A DNA stretch of 64,000 nucleotides from Brooklawnia propionicigenes (GCF_030297015.1 NZ_AP028056.1:1002939-1066938); one strand, 5' to 3'. Shown: positions 42,336 through 52,314, counted from the first letter of the stretch. Translations and numbers: made by a program. Notes: generated by a model from the sequence alone, not told the origin.

Positions 42336-44513
42336 TTAGGTTTCTTGCTCGTCGATGATCTGGGCGCCGAGCTGGCGCATCAGTAGCTCCGCGGCGTCCA
42401 CGCCCGACTCATCGAGCACCACGTCCTCAGCTGTGACGATATCGCCCATATCGGCCTCGGGGGTCTCCGGTCGCCGGTTCTGGCCATCGTGCGGGCTGCT
42501 GCCGCGCTCCGGCGCTGCCTGCCGACGATCCTCGTCATGGACCGCCTGGTAGTGATGTGGCACCGGCTGCGGCTCATGGTCGGGTTCGTCGCCGGGTTGG
42601 GAGGGTACCGCCTGCTGATGCTGACCGGCTGCCGAGGGGCCTCCGTCCACAGCCGCCGAGATACGAAGATCTGCGCCCAGGACCGCGATCAGGCACTCGC
42701 GCAGCACCTCGATGCTGCCGCCCGACTGGAAGCGCTCCAAGGTGCCCTGGTTGGCGAAGCCGAGCAGCAGGTCGGAGCCGCGGACCTCGACCACCTGAGC
42801 GTTCTGGCTGAGCAGGGCATGGGTGAACCGCTTGCGCGACTTTACCTCCTCGAGGATCTGCGGCCACAGCCTCCGCAGATCGGCTGTGCTCGGGCCGGAC
42901 GCGGCAGCGGTGCTGGGCTGGGGCTGCGGTGCCGGCGGAGGGGCCACCGGCTGCTGGGGTGCTGGGCGCTGTTCATCGACTGCCCGCGGGGTGCGGCCGC
43001 GCGGTTGGTCGACCGGGCGTTGCTCGGGTGGACGACGTTGCTGTGCCGGGCGCTGCCGGGTGGGCGGGGTCTGCTCGTCGGCGGGTGGGACGATCGGCGC
43101 GTCGACCGGCTCGGGTCGCCGGGAGGGCTGCGCCGTGCGAGCCGGGAACTGGTGGATCTCGGCGTCCCCGGCCGGCGGCGCGACCGAGCGGCCCGGCACG
43201 ACGTCGGGCATGTCGAGGCGCCGTTCCAACCGGTCGAGGCGGGCATGCACGCCGCGGGCGCCGTCGTCGGCGGTGGGCAGCAGGATGCGCGCACAGATCA
43301 GTTCCAGATGCAGTCTCGGTGCGGTGGTGCCCCGCATCTGCACCAGGCCGGTCGCGATCACCTCGGCGGCACGGGTGAGCTCGCCCGAGCCCAGCGCCGC
43401 CGCCTGGGCACGCAGCCGTTCGGCCTGGTCCTCGGCCACATCGATGAGCCCGGAATCGATCGCGTCCGGCACCTGGGAGACGATCACCAGATCACGCATC
43501 CGCTCCAGCAGGTCCTCGGCGAAGCGGCGCGGGTCCTGGCCGACCTCGATCACCTTGTCGATCCCCGCGAACACGCCCTTGCCGTCTCCGGCGGCGAAAG
43601 CGTCCACGATCTCGTCCAGCAGCGCGTCGGAGGTGTAGCCGAGCAGCCCGGCAGCCTGCAGGTAGCTGACGCGTCCGTGGTCGGCGGCGCCCAGCAGCTG
43701 ATCGAGCACCGACAGCGAATCGCGCACCGAGCCGGCACCGGCGCGCACCACCAACGGCAGCACGCCCCGCTCGACGTCGACACCTTCCTCACCGCAGATC
43801 TTTTCCAGATAGGCGGTCAGTGTGCGCGGCGGCACCAGCCGGAACGGGTAGTGGTGGGTGCGCGAGCGGATCGTCCCGATGACCTTCTCGGGTTCGGTCG
43901 TCGCGAAGATGAACTTGACGTGTTCGGGTGGCTCCTCGACGACCTTCAGCAAGGCGTTGAAGCCTTCCTTGGTCACCATGTGCGCCTCGTCGATGATGTA
44001 GATCTTGTAGCGGCTGGCCACCGGCGCGAAGTAGACGCCCTCGCGTAGGTCGCGGGCGTCGTCCACCCGGCCGTGCGAGGCGGCGTCGATCTCGATGACG
44101 TCGATGCTGCCCGGTCCCCCGGTGGCCAGTTGCACGCAGGAGTCGCAGACTCCACACGGCGTGGGGGTGGGGCCCTGCGCGCAGTTCAGGCAGCGGGCCA
44201 GGATGCGCGCGCTGGTGGTCTTGCCGCAGCCGCGCGGCCCGCTGAACAGGTAGGCGTGATTGACCTTGTTGTTGGCGATCGCCCGGCACAGCGGCCCGGT
44301 GACATGTTCTTGGCCGATGACCTCGGCGAAGGTGTCCGGACGATAGCGCCGGTACAGCGCCAGCGGCGCCGGCGGACGCTCGACGGTCGCAGCCGGCGCT
44401 ACAACGACGGGCTCGGGCGCTGACGGGATGCCGGCATCGTCCTGCTCGAACAGCAGGAGGTCATCGGGATCGTCAGCGAGGTCGTCCCCGTCGAAGCCAA
44501 GATCGTCGTCCAC
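42336..44513 (-). CDS. dnaX: DNA polymerase III subunits gamma/tau
   Basis: Clamp-loader ATPase of 725 residues. It has Walker A GPRGCGKTTSARILARCLNC near residue 93, a zinc module with CGVCDSC, a DEAH Walker B (YIIDEAHMV), and the sensor region IFATTEPEKVIGTIRSR. The C-terminal half is proline- and glutamine-rich (about residues 440-560), then a conserved tau-like part (SKRFTHALLSQNAQVVEV-like). A programmed frameshift to make a short gamma form was not identified. It is the first gene of the dnaX-ebfC-recR cluster and lies downstream of the SRP RNA gene. Confidence 0.95.
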   Translation of the reverse strand: MDDDLGFDGDDLADDPDDLLLFEQDDAGIPSAPEPVVVAPAATVERPPAPLALYRRYRPDTFAEVIGQEHVTGPLCRAIANNKVNHAYLFSGPRGCGKTTSARILARCLNCAQGPTPTPCGVCDSCVQLATGGPGSIDVIEIDAASHGRVDDARDLREGVYFAPVASRYKIYIIDEAHMVTKEGFNALLKVVEEPPEHVKFIFATTEPEKVIGTIRSRTHHYPFRLVPPRTLTAYLEKICGEEGVDVERGVLPLVVRAGAGSVRDSLSVLDQLLGAADHGRVSYLQAAGLLGYTSDALLDEIVDAFAAGDGKGVFAGIDKVIEVGQDPRRFAEDLLERMRDLVIVSQVPDAIDSGLIDVAEDQAERLRAQAAALGSGELTRAAEVIATGLVQMRGTTAPRLHLELICARILLPTADDGARGVHARLDRLERRLDMPDVVPGRSVAPPAGDAEIHQFPARTAQPSRRPEPVDAPIVPPADEQTPPTRQRPAQQRRPPEQRPVDQPRGRTPRAVDEQRPAPQQPVAPPPAPQPQPSTAAASGPSTADLRRLWPQILEEVKSRKRFTHALLSQNAQVVEVRGSDLLLGFANQGTLERFQSGGSIEVLRECLIAVLGADLRISAAVDGGPSAAGQHQQAVPSQPGDEPDHEPQPVPHHYQAVHDEDRRQAAPERGSSPHDGQNRRPETPEADMGDIVTAEDVVLDESGVDAAELLMRQLGAQIIDEQET

Positions 44514-44617
44514 CCGGCAAGCCTATGCTGAGCCACCGACAGTTCTTCACCCCGGTGGCGGATTCCTGCGGCCGTATCCGATCGGCGGGAGACGCCGACG
44601 CTGCGCTGTGACGGCAC

Positions 44618-44712
44618 AAAAAGGGGCCCCCGCGCACCCGGAAGAGCTCACTTACCCTTGCTGCCTTCCGGCCCTGGGGGGGTTGGGCGAGTTACCGCCG
44701 CACGGGGGACCT
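44618..44712 (-). ncRNA. ffs: Signal recognition particle RNA (4.5S type)
   Basis: The minus strand carries the conserved apical domain GGCCGGAAGGCAGCAAGGGT, flanked by complementary arms (GGTCCCCCGTGC near 44712 and GCGCGGGGGCC near 44625). A T-run follows (A-run 44618-44622 on the plus strand), giving a typical intrinsic terminator. The length of about 90 bases fits the bacterial small SRP RNA, which binds Ffh for co-translational membrane targeting. Position just upstream of dnaX is a common arrangement in actinobacteria. Confidence 0.95.
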
Positions 44713-44802
44713 GACGTCCATACTACGTGCATCGTTGGCCCGAGCGCCAAACCCGGGTCAACGATGCAGGTCCTGAACGGGATCCGTGGAGGCGTCGGCG
44801 GC

Positions 44803-45726
44803 TCAGATGGTCGTCTCGGTCGGGACCTCGCCGCGGGTCACGATCACCGGGCAGTGCGCCTCGCGCAGCACGTGCTTGCTGGTCGAGCCCAGCAGCAGGC
44901 CGGCGAAGCCGCCGCGTCCGCGTGAACCGACGACGACCAGGCCCGCCTTCTTCGACTCGTCCACCAGGGCGACCTCGGCCCTGCCCCTGACGACCCGGAC
45001 CTCGGTCGGGACCTCGGGGAACTTGGCCTTTCCGTCGGCGAGTTGCTTGTTGACCATCTCGGTCAACCCGGCGGTGATCTCGTCGATCGAGTACTCCCAC
45101 ACGTCGGCGTTGTAGGCGTCGTAGGCGCCGAAATCCCAGGCGTTGATCGCGATCAGCGGAACCTTGCGGACATGCGCGGTCTCGAAGGCGAAGTCGATGG
45201 CGCCCTTCGCCGCCGCGGATTCGTCGACGCCGACCACGACCGGGCCACCGGGGTTCTCGATCGATTCGTCGGTGATCACCGCGATGGGTCCGTGCGAGTG
45301 GGTGGCCACCGCGTCCGAGACGCCACCCAGCAGCTTCACGGACATCGGTGCGCCCTGACCACGCGCGCCGACCACGACGAGGAACGCATCGCGGGACGCC
45401 TCGGCGAGCACCGCCGACGGGTTGCCCCGCACGACCTGGCCCTCGACATCGAGATCGGGATGCTTCTCCTTCAGCTGCGTGAGTACCTTGTCGAGGCGTT
45501 TCTCGGCACGCGCGTTGTACTGCTCCAGGAAGTCGCCCCCGCTCGCCATTGCCTTGAGCGCGTGAGTGCGACTCGGCAGCGGCACCTCGGCGATCACATC
45601 CAGCACGAGAAGTGGGATTCCGCGTATCTGGGCCCGTTCAGCAGCCCAATCAACAGCCTTGTTCGCTCGCTCCGAGCCATCGGTTCCCACAACAATCCGA
45701 CCTGCGGTCTGAAGCTCTGCGGTCAT
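44803..45726 (-). CDS. Universal stress protein, two tandem Usp domains
   Basis: A 307-residue cytoplasmic protein made of two Usp domains (about 10-155 and 160-300). Each ends in the ATP-binding pattern: GARGQGAPMSVKLLGGVSDA, and GSRGRGGFAGLLLGSTSKHV with DESAAAKGA starting the second domain. Such proteins bind ATP and help cells through starvation or hypoxia, but their precise action is not established. The ATG at 45726 follows AGAGGAGG, a strong ribosome site; the longer start at 45810 lacks one. Confidence 0.92.
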   Translation of the reverse strand: MTAELQTAGRIVVGTDGSERANKAVDWAAERAQIRGIPLLVLDVIAEVPLPSRTHALKAMASGGDFLEQYNARAEKRLDKVLTQLKEKHPDLDVEGQVVRGNPSAVLAEASRDAFLVVVGARGQGAPMSVKLLGGVSDAVATHSHGPIAVITDESIENPGGPVVVGVDESAAAKGAIDFAFETAHVRKVPLIAINAWDFGAYDAYNADVWEYSIDEITAGLTEMVNKQLADGKAKFPEVPTEVRVVRGRAEVALVDESKKAGLVVVGSRGRGGFAGLLLGSTSKHVLREAHCPVIVTRGEVPTETTI

Positions 45727-45824
45727 CACGGCCTCCTCTGGTCGCCCAAGCATCATCTTCAGTGATGAGTGCCAGTCTATCGGCCCGGCCCGTGTCACCG
45801 CAGGGATCACGGCGCCGCGCAGCG

Positions 45825-46901
45825 TCAGAACCGCGACTGCCGGACGATCGCAGCGACAGCCTCGCGGCCGGCCCGATTGGCCCCGACGGTGGACTGCGAG
45901 GTGCCGTACCCGATCAGATGGACGCGTGGCTCGCCGGCCACCTGGGTGCCGCGCATCGTGATGGCCCCCAGCTGGTTGCGCAGCCGCATGGGCTCCAGAT
46001 GCTGCAGTGCGGCGCGAAACCCGGTCGCCCAGACGATCGTGTCCAGCGGGGTGAAGCTGCCATCGGCCTCCCGGACTCCGTCAGGTTCCACCGCGGTGAA
46101 CAGCGGCCGGCGCCGGAGCACGCCCCGGTCGTGCGCCTCGCGGGTGTACTGGTTCCGCGGCAGACCGGTATAGGAGACCACGCTTCGGGTCGGGCGGCCC
46201 GCCTCGACGTCGGCCCGCACCTGGTCGATGGTCTGCCGTCCGCCCTCGTCCGGGGTGAAGCTGTCGCGGAATTCAGGTACCCGCCGGGTGTACCAGAAGG
46301 TGGTGGCCACCCGCGAGATCTCCGCCAGATGCTGGATCGCCGAGATCCCGCCACCGACGATCGCGACTCGGCGTCCGGCGAAGTCAGCAGCCCGTGTGTA
46401 GTCGTGGGTGTGCAACTGCCGGCCGGCGAAGGTGGCGCGGCCGGCGATATCGGGCCACACCGGGTTGGTCCAGGTGCCGGTGGCGTTGATGATGATCCGC
46501 GACCGCCATTGACCCCGGTCGGTGTCGATGACCAGGTCGCCGTCGGGGTCGTCGTCGTCCGGCCTGACCGCGTCGACCATCTCGGGACGCAGGATCGGCG
46601 GGCGGAAACGGTCTTCGAACGCTGCGAAGTAGCGGGGCACGGCGATGCTGCTCGGCTCGTCGGGGTCGATCGGGGGGCTCGGCAGGCCGGGCAGATCGAA
46701 GATCCCGTTGACCGTGGCCATGGTCAACGATTCCCAGCGGTGCCGCCAGGCGCCACCCGGACCGGTCTCATGGTCGAGGACGACGAAGCTGCGGCCGGCC
46801 TGCGGGAAGTCGACAGCGCTCACGAAACCGCGCCGCAGCAGGTGATAGGCAGCCGATAGACCGGCCTGGCCTGCCCCGATGACCACCACGGACGAGAGCA
46901 T
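45825..46901 (-). CDS. Flavin-containing monooxygenase-like oxidoreductase
   Basis: FAD/NADPH enzyme of 358 residues. It begins with the FAD-binding VVVIGAGQAGLSAAYHLL and has a second dinucleotide loop VAIVGGGISAIQHLAEIS near residue 180 and the ATGF motif (IVWATGFRAAL) near 300. Its sequence fits single-component flavoprotein monooxygenases of the CzcO/ArsO type. The substrate is unknown. It lies 42 bases after the CobB-CobC gene on the same strand and could be read through from it, but no link to cobalamin is known. Confidence 0.85.
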   Translation of the reverse strand: MLSSVVVIGAGQAGLSAAYHLLRRGFVSAVDFPQAGRSFVVLDHETGPGGAWRHRWESLTMATVNGIFDLPGLPSPPIDPDEPSSIAVPRYFAAFEDRFRPPILRPEMVDAVRPDDDDPDGDLVIDTDRGQWRSRIIINATGTWTNPVWPDIAGRATFAGRQLHTHDYTRAADFAGRRVAIVGGGISAIQHLAEISRVATTFWYTRRVPEFRDSFTPDEGGRQTIDQVRADVEAGRPTRSVVSYTGLPRNQYTREAHDRGVLRRRPLFTAVEPDGVREADGSFTPLDTIVWATGFRAALQHLEPMRLRNQLGAITMRGTQVAGEPRVHLIGYGTSQSTVGANRAGREAVAAIVRQSRF

Positions 46902-46943
46902 GAGCTTCAGTGTAGATCGACCCTTCCGCCAGGGACCGACAAC

Positions 46944-49394
46944 TCAATCACCACGCACCCGGATCAGCGCCGCTATCAACGCGGTGCTGATCGGTTCGCT
47001 GGGCACCGAAACGCGGATCCAGCCGGGTCCCAGCCCCGGGAAGGTATCGCAACGACGCACCGCGAAGCCCTGGGCGGCGAGGGCTTCGGGAGGGTTCGAG
47101 ACGCCCAGGCCGCTGACATCCACCAGGACGAACGGTGTCCGGGGCTCACCTGCCACTGGGAACCCGGCGGCGCGCAACGCGTCCACCAGGAAAGCCCGTT
47201 CGGTGGCGACCTCATCGAGGATCCGGGCTGCCACCCGGTCGGCCTGGCCACTCGCGATCGCGACCATGGCGTCCAGCGCGGGGGTGGAGACCGCCCACGG
47301 TTCCTGATGCCGGGCCAGTTCGCCGATCAGGGTTTGATCGCCGGCCACGAATCCGGCCCGCAGCCCGGCGATCCCCCACAACTTGGTCAGTGAGCGGGTG
47401 ACCAGCACGCCGTCCAGGTCGCCGGCCAGGACCGACTCCGGCTCGCCGGGCACAAAGTCCATGAAGGCCTCGTCGACCACGACGATTCGTCCCGGACGCA
47501 CCAGCCTGCCGATCTCGGCGGCCGGATGCAGCACCCCCGTCGGGTTCGTCGGGTTGCCGAGGACGACCAGATCCGCGTCGGCACCGATCCGGTCGGCGTC
47601 CAGCCGGAAACCCTCGTCGGCGCGCAGCATCGACCGGCGCACCTGATGGCCGGCGGTCCGCCAGGCCACCTCGGGTTCGGTGAACTGCGGATGCACGATC
47701 ACCACCTTGCGTCCCGGAAATGTGCGCGCGACAAGGGTGAAGGCGTCCGCAGCACCGGCGGTGGGCAGCAGCTGCCCGGCCTCCAGGCCGTACCGGGCGG
47801 CTAGCGCCTGACGGGCGGCGCCCGACTCGGGATAGCCGGTCCACTGGTCTGCCCGGGCGGCCACCGCGGTGAGCAGCCATTCGGGAGCGCGCCGCACATT
47901 GACGGCCAGATCGACCAGGCCCGGACGCAGTTGAGCGTCCCCGTGATGACGCAGATCGGGCGCCGGCAGCCGTTGCGGGCCGACCGGTGCCTGCCAGCTG
48001 CGCCCGGCGTTGCCGAAGGCCGCGCAGGCCTGCGCGAAACGCTGCGCCAGCTGCGGGTATCCCGCCCAGTGCACGTGCTGATAGGACGCCAGCACCGACG
48101 CGCTCGCCAGTCCCTCGGTGCGCCCGGGCCCGGCATCGACCAGCCAGGCCGGGGCCACGTCTGCACCGGCCGTGCCGCGCAGCGAGGTGGTGATCGTCCG
48201 GTGGAACTCGTGCGAATGCACCCGCTCCCCCGGCTCGGTGACCACCGAGCGGGACGCGGCGACCAGGTCGCGGTAGCCGAGCGTGAGCTTCGGCGACATC
48301 CGGGCGTCCAGCGGGACCGCGCCGGCCATGTCGGTGCCGTCCAGGGTGCGGCACAGGTAGAGCAATCCCGCGCACTCGGCGACGGTCGGCATCCCCGCGG
48401 CGACCGCCGCGCGGACCTCGGCCAGCAGGGGGCGGTTCGCGGCGAGTTCCTCGGCATACATCTCGGGAAAGCCGCCACCCAGGTAGAGCCCGTGGCTGCC
48501 GCCCGGCAGGCGGTGGCTGGTCATCGGATCGAATTCGACGACCTCGCAGCCGGCGGCCCGCAGCAGCTCGACCGTCTCGGCGTAACGGAAGGTGAACGCC
48601 CGGCCGGCGGCCACCGCGATCCGCGGACGCCCGCCCACGGTGCTGATCTCGGCCTGCGCCGACCACGGCGTGACATCCAGCTCGGCCGCCGCGGACGCCA
48701 CGGCCAGCACCTCGTCCAGATCGACATGCGCGGCCACCAACTCGGCGGCGGCATCGATGACCGCCTGGGCCTGATCGCGCTCGGCGGCGGGCACCAGGCC
48801 CAGATGCCGCGAGGGCACCACCAGGTCACGGCTGCGCGGAATCGCGCCGAGCACCGGCAGCCCCACCTCCGCGAGCGCACCCCGCAGTTCGTCCACGGCC
48901 CTCGGCGAGCCCGTCTTGTTCAGGATGACTCCGGCCACCTTCGGCGCCTGCAGGTGGTTCGCCAGGCCATAGGCGGTTGCGGCCAGCGTGCGGGAGACCC
49001 CGCTGGTGTCCATCACCAAGACCACCGGGGCGTCGATCAACTCGGCGATGTGGGCGCTCGACCCGAAGCCGCTGCGGCCCTCGGTGAGCCCCAGCCGCCC
49101 GTCGTAGAGCCCCATGACCCCCTCGACCACCGAGACATCGGCACCCGCGGCGCCGTGCGCGAACAGCGGTGCGATGCGTCCGGTGCCGCACAACCAGGCA
49201 TCGAGGTTGCGGCCGGGCAGTCCGGTGGCCAGCGTGTGATAGCCGGGATCGATGTAGTCGGGGCCGACCTTGAACGGCGCCACCCGCAGCCCGCGGGCGC
49301 GCAGTGCGGCCATCAGCCCGATGCTGACGGTGGTCTTGCCCGAGCTCGAGTTGGGTGCGGCCAGCAGCAGGCGCGGATAGGGGGTCATCACCAT
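46944..49394 (-). CDS. Fusion: cobyrinic acid a,c-diamide synthase (CobB) + CobC/CobD-like aminotransferase-fold enzyme
   Basis: One 816-residue protein carries two cobalamin enzymes. Residues 1 to about 455 are CobB/CbiA: P-loop NSSSGKTTVSIGLM, then a glutamine amidotransferase part with YLGGGFPEMYAEELA and the nucleophile cysteine in AECAGLLYLCR. Residues about 475-816 are a PLP-dependent CobC/CobD-like enzyme, related to threonine-phosphate decarboxylase, with GNPTNPTGV, DEAFMDFVP and the PLP lysine K671 in TRSLTKLWGIAGLR. The first part amidates the corrin a and c side chains; the second probably makes the aminopropanol linker. The gene overlaps the CobQ-CobO fusion gene by seven bases. 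The third codon ATG is an alternative start. Confidence 0.92.
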   Translation of the reverse strand: MVMTPYPRLLLAAPNSSSGKTTVSIGLMAALRARGLRVAPFKVGPDYIDPGYHTLATGLPGRNLDAWLCGTGRIAPLFAHGAAGADVSVVEGVMGLYDGRLGLTEGRSGFGSSAHIAELIDAPVVLVMDTSGVSRTLAATAYGLANHLQAPKVAGVILNKTGSPRAVDELRGALAEVGLPVLGAIPRSRDLVVPSRHLGLVPAAERDQAQAVIDAAAELVAAHVDLDEVLAVASAAAELDVTPWSAQAEISTVGGRPRIAVAAGRAFTFRYAETVELLRAAGCEVVEFDPMTSHRLPGGSHGLYLGGGFPEMYAEELAANRPLLAEVRAAVAAGMPTVAECAGLLYLCRTLDGTDMAGAVPLDARMSPKLTLGYRDLVAASRSVVTEPGERVHSHEFHRTITTSLRGTAGADVAPAWLVDAGPGRTEGLASASVLASYQHVHWAGYPQLAQRFAQACAAFGNAGRSWQAPVGPQRLPAPDLRHHGDAQLRPGLVDLAVNVRRAPEWLLTAVAARADQWTGYPESGAARQALAARYGLEAGQLLPTAGAADAFTLVARTFPGRKVVIVHPQFTEPEVAWRTAGHQVRRSMLRADEGFRLDADRIGADADLVVLGNPTNPTGVLHPAAEIGRLVRPGRIVVVDEAFMDFVPGEPESVLAGDLDGVLVTRSLTKLWGIAGLRAGFVAGDQTLIGELARHQEPWAVSTPALDAMVAIASGQADRVAARILDEVATERAFLVDALRAAGFPVAGEPRTPFVLVDVSGLGVSNPPEALAAQGFAVRRCDTFPGLGPGWIRVSVPSEPISTALIAALIRVRGD

Positions 49395-51517
49395 TCGATT
49401 CCGGCCTGGCCCTTCTCACCGGCATCGAAAGGATGCTTGATCTTGCGCATGTCGGTCACCAGGTCGGCGGCGGCGATCAGCCGGTCCGGCGCATGGCGTC
49501 CGGTGATCACCACATGTTGATGGCCCGGACGATTCAGCAGCGTGTCGACCACCTCGTCGGCGTCCAGCCAGCCCTTGGCCAGCACATGGCAGAACTCGTC
49601 GAGGATGAGCAGATCGTGGGTTTCGGCGAGCAGCCGCTCGCGGACCTGCTGCCAGCCCCGCTCGGCCAGCGCCCGCTGATCGGCCTTCGCCCCGGCACGG
49701 GTGGCGGTGCGCCCCTCGCCGAAGTTCAGCCACTCGACCCGGCCGCCCTGGCCGGTGCGCTGATGCACGTCATCGAGAGCCTGGAAGGCCAGCCGCTCAC
49801 CGGTCGGCCAGCCGCAGGTCTTGATGAACTGGAACACCCCGATCGACCAGCCCTGTGACCAGGCGCGCAGCCCGACGCCGAAGGCGGCCGTCGATTTCCC
49901 CTTGCCGTCGCCGGTGTTGACGATCAGCCGCGGCCTCAGCCGCAGCGCGCGGGCGGTGAGGGGCTCGGCCTCCACCTCGGAGTACTCGCCAAGATCCACG
50001 GCTTCGGGCTCGGACGCCCGGCTGGGCCGCGGTTGCGCCCGGCGGGCCGCGCCATGCGGTCCGGCCAGCCCGGCCAGCTCCAGCATCCGGTCGAGGTCGA
50101 CCTTCTCCTCGACCGCGTCGGCCAGGGTTTCGATCATCTGTTCCCGGGCGGCGGCATAGCCGACGGCGTCCGGGTCGGGACGCCACCCCACACCGGCCAG
50201 CCGGGCCACCTCGGTCAGGAACGCGTTCCGGAAGTCGTCGTTCTCCAGGCTGCCGTGCAGCATGGTGCCGAAGGTCGACCCCACCTGCCAGCCGTCCAGG
50301 AACGGCTCGGCCTGCCCCACCCGGGTGCAGACGCCGTGGTGGATCTCGTACCCGTGCACCTCGTGGACACCCCACGAGTAGGTGGTCTGGGCGGTGATCT
50401 TCTCGTCGGCGAAGCTGACCTCGACCGGCAGCAGCCCGAGCCCGGGCACTCGACCCTTCCTCGTCTCGACCTGATCGTCGATGACCTGGGCGAGCATCTG
50501 GTAGCCGCCGCAGATGCCCAAGACCGGGCGCCCGGCGGCGCGGCGGGCAGCGATCGCCTCGTCCAGACCGTGCTCGCGGAGCCAGGCCAGGTCGTCCACG
50601 GTCGACCGTGAACCCGGCAGGATCAGCAGATCGACGGCGGCTGCCTCGTAGGGATCGGCGGTGACCGTCACGTCGACCCCCGGCGTGTTCGCGAGGGCCT
50701 CGACATCGGTGGCATTGGAGATGCGCGGGAAGCGCACCACGGCCACCCGCAACGGCACGAGCTTCTCGGGTACCGGCCCCAATTCGGCGCGCCAGCGATC
50801 GACCTGCAGGGCATCCTCGCCGTCCAGCCAGACACCCTCCAGCCAGGGCAGCACCCCGAGGTTCTCCATTCCGGTGCGGCGGCTGATGTCGTCCAGGCCG
50901 GGGTCGAGCACACTCTGGTCGCCGCGGAACTTGTTGATGATGAAGCCGGCCAGCAGCGCGCGATCGGCCTCGGACACAATGCCCCAGGTGCCGTACAGGC
51001 TCGCGAGAATGCCGCCGCGGTCGATATCGCCGACCAACACCACCGGCAGCCCGAACTGCTGAGCCAACCCCATGTTGACGTAGTCGCCGGCGCGCAGGTT
51101 GGTCTCGGCCGGGGATCCGGCGCCTTCCACGACGACGAGTTCGTGGCTATCGGACAGCTCCTGGTAGGCGGCGAACGCCGCCTCGGCCAGGTGCCGGCGT
51201 CCGGTGGCGTACTCACCGGCCTCCAAGGTGCCGGCCGGGCGTCCGCGCAGCACCACGAACGCGCGGCGGTCGGTACCGGGCTTGAGCAGCACCGGGTTGA
51301 GGATGCTGGCAGGTTCGACGCCGGCGGCCTGGGCCTGCAGGTACTGCGCGCGTCCGATCTCGGAGCCGTCGGCGCAGACCATCGAGTTGTTCGACATGTT
51401 CTGCGCCTTGAAGGGCACGACGTCGATGCCGCGCCGTTTGAGGGCACGGCAGATTCCGGTCACCATGAGGGACTTTCCGGCGTCGGACGACGTCCCGGCG
51501 ATCAGGATTCCTGTCAT
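49388..51517 (-). CDS. Fusion: cobyric acid synthase (CobQ) + corrinoid adenosyltransferase (CobO)
   Basis: One 709-residue protein. Residues 1 to about 480 are CobQ, which amidates four side chains: it has GTSSDAGKSLMVTGICRAL, the VLGICGGYQML nucleophile cysteine and the HGSLENDDFRNAFL end. Residues about 530-709 are CobO/BtuR, which transfers the adenosyl group from ATP to cobalt: P-loop TGDGKGKSTAAFGVGLRA (G536-S542), then FQFIKTCGWPTGER and EWLNFGEGRTA. A charged linker (about 485-530) joins them. It starts 35 bases from the divergent cobK gene and overlaps the CobB-CobC gene at its end. Domain boundaries are from motif positions. Confidence 0.93.
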   Translation of the reverse strand: MTGILIAGTSSDAGKSLMVTGICRALKRRGIDVVPFKAQNMSNNSMVCADGSEIGRAQYLQAQAAGVEPASILNPVLLKPGTDRRAFVVLRGRPAGTLEAGEYATGRRHLAEAAFAAYQELSDSHELVVVEGAGSPAETNLRAGDYVNMGLAQQFGLPVVLVGDIDRGGILASLYGTWGIVSEADRALLAGFIINKFRGDQSVLDPGLDDISRRTGMENLGVLPWLEGVWLDGEDALQVDRWRAELGPVPEKLVPLRVAVVRFPRISNATDVEALANTPGVDVTVTADPYEAAAVDLLILPGSRSTVDDLAWLREHGLDEAIAARRAAGRPVLGICGGYQMLAQVIDDQVETRKGRVPGLGLLPVEVSFADEKITAQTTYSWGVHEVHGYEIHHGVCTRVGQAEPFLDGWQVGSTFGTMLHGSLENDDFRNAFLTEVARLAGVGWRPDPDAVGYAAAREQMIETLADAVEEKVDLDRMLELAGLAGPHGAARRAQPRPSRASEPEAVDLGEYSEVEAEPLTARALRLRPRLIVNTGDGKGKSTAAFGVGLRAWSQGWSIGVFQFIKTCGWPTGERLAFQALDDVHQRTGQGGRVEWLNFGEGRTATRAGAKADQRALAERGWQQVRERLLAETHDLLILDEFCHVLAKGWLDADEVVDTLLNRPGHQHVVITGRHAPDRLIAAADLVTDMRKIKHPFDAGEKGQAGIEW

Positions 51518-51552
51518 CGTTGCTCCTTCATGCGTGCGATAGGTTGAGGCAC

Positions 51553-52284
51553 GTGCGAGTCCTCTTGCTGGGTGGTACCGCCGACGGCCGGGAACTGGCC
51601 GCCGCGCTGGAATCCGCCGGGGTCGCTGTGCTGAGGTCGGTGGCCGGACGCACCGCGCAGGCGCGTGGCGAGGTGGGCGCCCGGGTCGGCGGCTTCGGTG
51701 GGGTTGACGGCTTGGTCGATTACCTGCGCGCTACTGAGATCGACGCAGTAGTGGACGCCACGCACCCGTTTGCGGCCCGGATGACCGCCAATGCGGCTCA
51801 AGCCTGCGCCGTGACCGGGGTGAGGCTGCTGCGATTCACCCGCCCCAGCTGGGCCGATCATCCGCTCGCCGCGCAGTGGCGCTGGGTGCCCGACCACCGT
51901 GCGGCGGCCGCGCTGGCCGCGCAGGCATCCGGCAGGGTGCTGCTGACGGTCGGTCGTCAGCCGCTGGCGGCCTACCGCGGTCTTCCCGACGTGCTGGCCA
52001 GAGTCGCCGAGTGGCAGGGCGACCCGGTGCCCGACGGCATGCGCATCGTTGAGGCCCGCGGCCCTTTCGGCCTGGACGCAGAACTCGCGCTGCTGCGCAA
52101 CGAGACGATCACCCTGCTCGTCAGCAAGGACTCCGGCGGCGCGGACAACGCGGCCAAGCTGGAAGCCGCAGCCCGGCTGGACGTCCCGGTGGTGATGATC
52201 GAGCGTCCGCCGCTGCCCGAGGGCCTGCAGCAGGCCGGCAGTGTCGCCGATGCCGTGACCTGGGTGGGCACGCTGAACCACTGA
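51553..52284 (+). CDS. cobK: Precorrin-6A reductase (CobK/CbiJ)
   Basis: NADPH-dependent reductase that saturates one bond of precorrin-6A (or its cobalt form). The 243-residue protein begins VRVLLLGGTADGRELAAAL with the family loop, then DATHPFAARMTANA, LLRFTRPSW and KDSGGADNAAKLEAA, all typical of CobK/CbiJ. The start is the GTG at 51553; an upstream ATG-like start at 51520 would overlap the divergent gene region. It is a lone plus-strand gene between two minus-strand genes. Confidence 0.93.
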   Translation: MRVLLLGGTADGRELAAALESAGVAVLRSVAGRTAQARGEVGARVGGFGGVDGLVDYLRATEIDAVVDATHPFAARMTANAAQACAVTGVRLLRFTRPSWADHPLAAQWRWVPDHRAAAALAAQASGRVLLTVGRQPLAAYRGLPDVLARVAEWQGDPVPDGMRIVEARGPFGLDAELALLRNETITLLVSKDSGGADNAAKLEAAARLDVPVVMIERPPLPEGLQQAGSVADAVTWVGTLNH

Positions 52285-52314
52285 GTTCCTGGCCGCAAGA
52301 CTGAGCCGCACCGG

